From contig VICG01000012.1 in assembly GCA_008692225.1 (NCBI GenBank), positions 1,426,001 to 1,490,000 of the forward strand: 64,000 nucleotides of DNA, in the 5' to 3' direction. The position numbers and the translations under genes were made by a program. The notes under the pieces were generated by a model. It did no database searches, was not told the DNA's origin, and saw nothing but the letters and a program-made list of their open reading frames with translations. Shown one piece after another: positions 59,701-64,000 of this stretch. The first letter of the stretch is position 1; each line of letters begins with the position of its first letter. Source of the stretch: Monilinia fructicola. Lineage: Eukaryota; Ascomycota; Leotiomycetes; Helotiales; Sclerotiniaceae.

Positions 59701-62673
59701 TTCACATACCAAATAACTAGGTACCTAGGTTGTTGAGTGTATATTATACTGCAACATCTATACTCTGCAGCTATCCGACCCCGATACAATGGTGACCACT
59801 ACTGAGATTCAAGGTATTCAAACCTCCCCCTCCACACCCCCAACGAGCTTTCTGCTCAACGGTTGGGGCGGTGCCAAAAGAGTCCCAAGGTTTCTTCAAG
59901 GGTTCGCAACGGGAGAGGATGGGAAATTGGTAGATCCCAAAAGAGAAAGGAAGAGACTTTTTTCCGCGATGGGATGGATGAAGGGGTATCGGATTTTCAA
60001 ATTATCGAATCATCCATCCATCCATCCATCAATCAATCAATATCGATCGGTACGGCGGGAGTACGACGGAGTATGGCAAACCTGGGAAATCACCACAATA
60101 TAATAAATGATAATGAGCGATACCTTGGTAAGAGATTCCTTATTAATCATTCTACCAGATGTTGGCTGAAGAGATCATCATCTACTCGAGTGTCTGTTGG
60201 ATGCATGCATGTACAGTTTGTTATTACCATATATCTATTTCTATTTCTGTCACGATGAGTATAGAGAGAGAGGGTGAGAGAGAGAGAGAGAGACAGAGAG
60301 TTAATTAACTTTTGATTGAAGAAGATGCGATTTATAATTCATTTCCGTTTTTGATTCACGGTTCCATGGTATACTAGGTAATTATATTATATATATATAT
60401 ATAATATATAATATATATGTACGCATGTATGTATGTCCGGGTATGTCCGGGTATGTACTCTGTATGTATGTATGTACGTACGTATACAGTAGTAAACTGT
60501 TGTGTGATCAATATCAATTTTTGCCCATGCTTGCTCTCATATGAAGGAAATGAGGGTCCACGGGTATGAATGTAGGACCCTCACGGGCATGAATGGATGA
60601 ATAATGAATGAATGAACTCCGTTCCGTATGTACGAATCTCAGGGCTACCGGTACTGATGATATTCAGGGAATGAGAAAGGATTTATAATGCATCGATTGT
60701 ATTGCGATATATATATGTATGTAGATAATTAGATGTAGATAATTAGATGTAGATAATTAGATGTAGATAATTAGATGTATATCATTAGATGTATAGAATT
60801 AGATATATACCCAGGTACCCAGCTATACATACATATATAGCTATACCTCTTTATGATACACATACTCATATCGTTATAAAATCCACAAGAAATCCAACCT
60901 TCTTCCACAAACCTCTCATTCTTCATATATCAAAATATCTATACTCCATATTTGAAGATACGCCACCCATCCTACTTCCTGGTATCTATCCCTCATGGTG
61001 ACATAGGATCATCAAGGTTTCTGTGCTTAAAAGTTCTTCAATACTGTACAGAAGAGTACCCGTACTCCGTTATATCTACGATTCTACGGACTACATCCAT
61101 CTACCTAGATCCACGGGTATCCATATGTACGTACTTGTCCTCAAATCCCAAAGAGGGACGAATATCACCCATCTGGAATAAAAGACTCATGATGCCTGAT
61201 GCCTGATGCCGGTCAAATTTCAAACCTCACGTTCCTCGCCTGGGGAACCCATGAACTCGCTCCATTTTTAATTTGCTTGAATGATTCCATTCCCAAAATC
61301 GAAAAACTCTAAAAAAGGAGGTACAGTATCTACGAGACTGTGCTGTACAGTACTAGCCAGTATCTAGGTGGGCACAGGACGGGTAGTTCGTACCTCTCTG
61401 TACGGTACGGAGAGAGGACCACGAAACTGCAGCTTGCATGCATGATGAGGGGGCCAGCGAAGGAACGAACCGGCGAAGGGACCTGCGGCGGGACCCAACC
61501 ACCGACAATTAGCTATTAAACATGGACAAGATTGGTTCGGATGTCATTGTGACATCGATGGGAGTTTCAGAGAGGAGACGCGCGATGGACGTGCAACCTC
61601 AAATCTCCTTGTACACTCCCGGATGCGTCAAAAAGGATCGTCCCTTTGAATCTCGCTGCGATTACATGTCAAATATAGACACTGAAGACATTCGTGTCAC
61701 CAGTTTGTACGACAGGTTCTTCACGGAAAGAAGAGGCGGTGTGCCACGAGTTTGATCCTGCTCACACCTTGATGCTAAGATCTTACCTGATTTGATAACC
61801 CCGGGCCTACTTTGCAAAAAACGAAATTGGATTGAGATCTGTTGGACCAAGCTTTCAATAGAACAATGTTTCATCTCTTCACCCAGCACTCAGCTGGTTC
61901 AATGCGAGCGAGGACTACAGTACGAACCAGGTACGAGGCCCTTATTGGTGGGAGATGAACAGTCCTTCAAAATAATCGCATCCTCTCTACAGTGCTGTGC
62001 TCTGTACTCTGGAGATCCAAGCTTCGAATCATTTGATATTGATATTTATATTGGTACAGTATCAAAATGTCCCGCGCTTTCCTCTGCAGATAACCAACCG
62101 TACCATGTCGGTTGAATTGAGCACGCCCCCTATTTTCCTGCATAAAGATACACATACAGTAGCACTAATACTAATGAATGACATGCTTTGATAAACCAAC
62201 CTGCACCCGTGCCGTGCAACTTCCCTTGCACGTGAAAGGTAAAAATATCCATCCATCCAATTGCAATAGAACCATTTTATTTATACCTTGTCTGTCTGTA
62301 CCTCCAAACATCCATCCGCCACGCATTCAATACGACCCAAGACTTCTTTACCACCGATGGATCTGTGGCGGAGTAAGATACAAGATGATGCTATTGATTG
62401 GTTGTCGATGATTTACTTCTCTCCACCCTTGAATCGACAGCAACTTTACGATTTTGGCTCTAGGGGCTTGGTGGTACGTAATTGAAGATGTCAATTGACG
62501 CCACGAGGGCGAAGGACTGGAGGAAGGACGAGAATTCGAAATGCTCCCGAGTCGTTTCCCATCACCCCTCGATATTTTCCGACGCGCGCGCTTGACACAT
62601 CCAGAGCGATTCCCATGTATCACGTTCGGGACTTCGCACCCGTCAACGCACCATGCCGTGCCATTGTTGATGT
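59700..62673. other. Intergenic, repeat-rich, no supportable gene
   Basis: Frames such as 59789-60103 and 61522-61755 are short and unrecognised, and the first runs into a CCATCCATC microsatellite. Contents: GA repeats (60264-60300), AT and GTATGTAC repeats (60380-60485), a 15-bp tandem repeat (60720-60790), and several GTACGGAGTAC-type and GTACAG words (60065, 60455, 61030, 61060, 61330-61410). Confidence 0.45.
60720..60790. repeat. 15-bp tandem repeat, about five copies
   Basis: Units of the form GTAGATAATTAGAT repeat, the last ones diverging (GTATATCATTAGAT). Directly visible, non-coding. Confidence 0.88.
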
Positions 62674-62952
62674 GTGATTTTCGGCCGTCTGGTCATGTGC
62701 GTGCTGGACCCTATCTTGCATGATCATGAACGAGATGACGCCGCGGCGAATGCTCCCGCAGATGAAGGAATCGTCGAGATGGCAGCTGATGTCACGCACT
62801 TGAGTGTGCGCGAAGATCGCCGGACGCTAACGTGTTGCGTGACTTTGAGCATCACCCGCAACGGCAGATCTCTACCCTTTCCTCGCGAGGAATGCGTCAA
62901 GCGATTTGTTCAGCGAGACGCACATGCGAGGTTTGCAGCGATGCTCTGGTGA
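62674..62952 (+). CDS. Possible small ORF of 92 codons, unidentified
   Basis: This GC-richer plus-strand frame has an ATT-type or ATG-proximal start and an Asp/Ala-rich middle. It has no membrane helix or known motif and no visible intron. It may be chance; I list it because composition changes to GC-richer from about 62500 onward. Confidence 0.15.
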   Translation: MIFGRLVMCVLDPILHDHERDDAAANAPADEGIVEMAADVTHLSVREDRRTLTCCVTLSITRNGRSLPFPREECVKRFVQRDAHARFAAMLW

Positions 62953-63001
62953 CGATATGAGAACTAACTGCTGCTCATCCAAGAATCTATCCAAGAATCT
63001 C

Positions 63002-64000
63002 CTACATCCCCGCGTCCACGAATGCGAACATCTCGCTTCCCAAACCGTGATCCGTAACCTCCTCCTTCACCGCAAACCCCAACATACCTCCCACCCGTGA
63101 CATGACGCCAACACTCACCCCACCAACCACTATTAAACTTTTCCTCCCCCAAACCCAAACTTCCCCACCGGTATCATCGTGCGCTAGCTTCAGCCTTAGC
63201 CCTCCGCCATGACAATCCTGTACCGTCCACGTGTCCCCCACCGCCCAGCAAACCTTGCCAAAGCCTCCCGCCATCGAACACCCACGCATCCCCGCGCGAA
63301 ACCTTGCAGCCACAGGCGCGAAAATGGCAACTCCTGGATGACGGCGTTAAGGTTCATGCATGCTGGTTGTCAATCGGAAGGGGGGCGCGTGCAGATTTTC
63401 GCCATCACATGTTGTGCTTTGAGTTTAACTTTCCTTGATGCTGGTGAGAGGAAGGTATCTGGGGGCCAATGCCCCAAAGTGTGTCCTGTGTTGTTTCGGG
63501 GAAGGTTTTGCTTGCCTTTCCTTTCCCTCGTCCGCTGTGGTAATTACGTTTCGAGCTTCAACCTGGGATGGTATCCCGGCTCACATTCTAATATCAATTG
63601 GATAGTGCTACGTACCCACTCACCCACTTCCAACCACCATAATAACCGCGCGGAACGGATCTCCACGCGCCGGCAAGTTTGCCGTGCTGTAACCAATCAG
63701 GGAACCGGGCACATGGTCTCCAACCAATACTTCCGTCGAGACTCCACTCAAGCAGTCAAGATCCAGCATACTGGGCACCCATACCTTTCCATTAGTCTTC
63801 ATCTCACAAGCGCCTGCCACCCACCCAAAACCTAGACGCATAGCCCCCGGGTACGTATCGCCACCTGGCAGTGCAGCCACGGTGGATTTCCAATCGAGAT
63901 GTATCGGTAGTTCCCAGACTATCTTCTGCAAACTGTGCTCGAGCAGGTAATCAAGCGTATCCATACCCAGTCGACCGGGGAAGCGAAGCGGGATCTGAAA
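63002..64000 (-). CDS. Partial gene at the right edge, unidentified, at least two exons
   Basis: A minus-strand frame is open from the window edge through an in-frame ATG at 63964 and ends its protein-like part at a strong donor (GTGAGT, first base 63623): WELPIHLDWKSTVAALPGG, then GAMRLGFGWVAGACEMKTNG and DHVPGSLIGYSTANLPARGD. A second protein-like minus-strand stretch at 63002-63310 (DTWTVQDCHGGGLRLKL, VWGRKSLIVVGGVSVGVM) ends at a stop and probably belongs to the same gene after an intron with an acceptor upstream of about 63300. Composition is Gly/Val-rich, suggesting an enzyme or beta-rich protein. I do not recognise the family; the 5' part lies outside the window. Confidence 0.45.

Noticed and set aside
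59789..60258. Two overlapping plus-strand frames of 104 and 131 codons
   Set aside because: Short, unrecognised, and both run into a CCATCCATC microsatellite. No intron or family evidence.
1..64000. CRISPR arrays, bacterial operons, riboswitches, rRNA genes
   Set aside because: The sequence is eukaryotic with spliceosomal introns. Repeats present are simple tandem arrays without spacers, and no rRNA-like conserved block was seen.
1..64000. A secondary-metabolite or defence gene cluster
   Set aside because: MFS, RTA1-like and HeLo genes are tens of kilobases apart or separated by housekeeping genes. No synthase, P450 or cluster regulator was found.

Overview
This window looks like nuclear DNA from a filamentous ascomycete. 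The genes have short introns (about 40-150 nt) with GTRNGT donors and YAG acceptors. They encode fungal families: RTA1-like, HeLo domain, DUF6594, DHA1-type MFS and a Sec7 ARF-GEF. Gene-bearing DNA of ordinary composition alternates with very AT-rich, ORF-free blocks of the kind left by repeat-induced point mutation (RIP). The protein style suggests Leotiomycetes, possibly Sclerotiniaceae (the Botrytis/Sclerotinia/Monilinia group); that placement is inferred from memory of similar proteins, not from a search.

Layout: (1) 0.3-2.7 kb, coiled-coil protein, candidate SnaD-like spindle-pole-body protein (+). (2) 4.1-5.9 kb, membrane protein with a large ectodomain (-). (3) 8.8-10.1 kb, four-exon RTA1-like transporter (+). 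(4) 11.1-11.9 kb, broken HeLo-domain gene (-). (5) 15.0-15.9 kb, proline-rich protein (-). (6) 17.3-20.5 kb, Cdc4-like WD40 gene without an F-box, split by a 1.7-kb intron (-). (7) 23.4-25.2 kb, mitochondrial GatB (-). (8) 27.4-29.6 kb, DUF6594 membrane protein (+). (9) 32.6-34.6 kb, Nup37-like protein (-). (10) 36.7-38.8 kb, MFS transporter (+). (11) 41.6-43.8 kb, eIF2A (+). (12) 49.3-54.1 kb, Sec7-PH ARF exchange factor (-). (13) 63.0-64.0 kb, an unidentified gene running off the right edge (-). Intergenic DNA is long and full of simple repeats. AT-rich blocks lie at about 25.6-26.45, 31.0-31.2, 39.7-40.75 and 55.8-59.7 kb. The third sits inside a 41-bp perfect terminal inverted repeat flanked by TA, and a 250-bp MITE borders the fourth.

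The genes do not form one pathway. They are a scattered set of housekeeping functions (translation initiation, mitochondrial tRNA charging, nuclear pore, vesicle traffic) with accessory membrane and transport proteins. I found no biosynthetic cluster, and no new multi-gene system that I can defend. The most distinctive items are the broken HeLo gene with an unusual tail, the TIR element with paired direct repeats in each terminus, the MITE whose ends differ only by transitions, the oversized intron in the WD40 gene, and a GC-normal hairpin island inside the AT-rich block.

A caution affects every CDS. Most conserved genes read through only if single-base indels, usually in short homopolymers, are allowed. 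I count roughly two dozen such breaks. Because they also hit very conserved genes (eIF2A, GatB, Sec7-GEF), I read them mainly as consensus sequence errors rather than gene decay.
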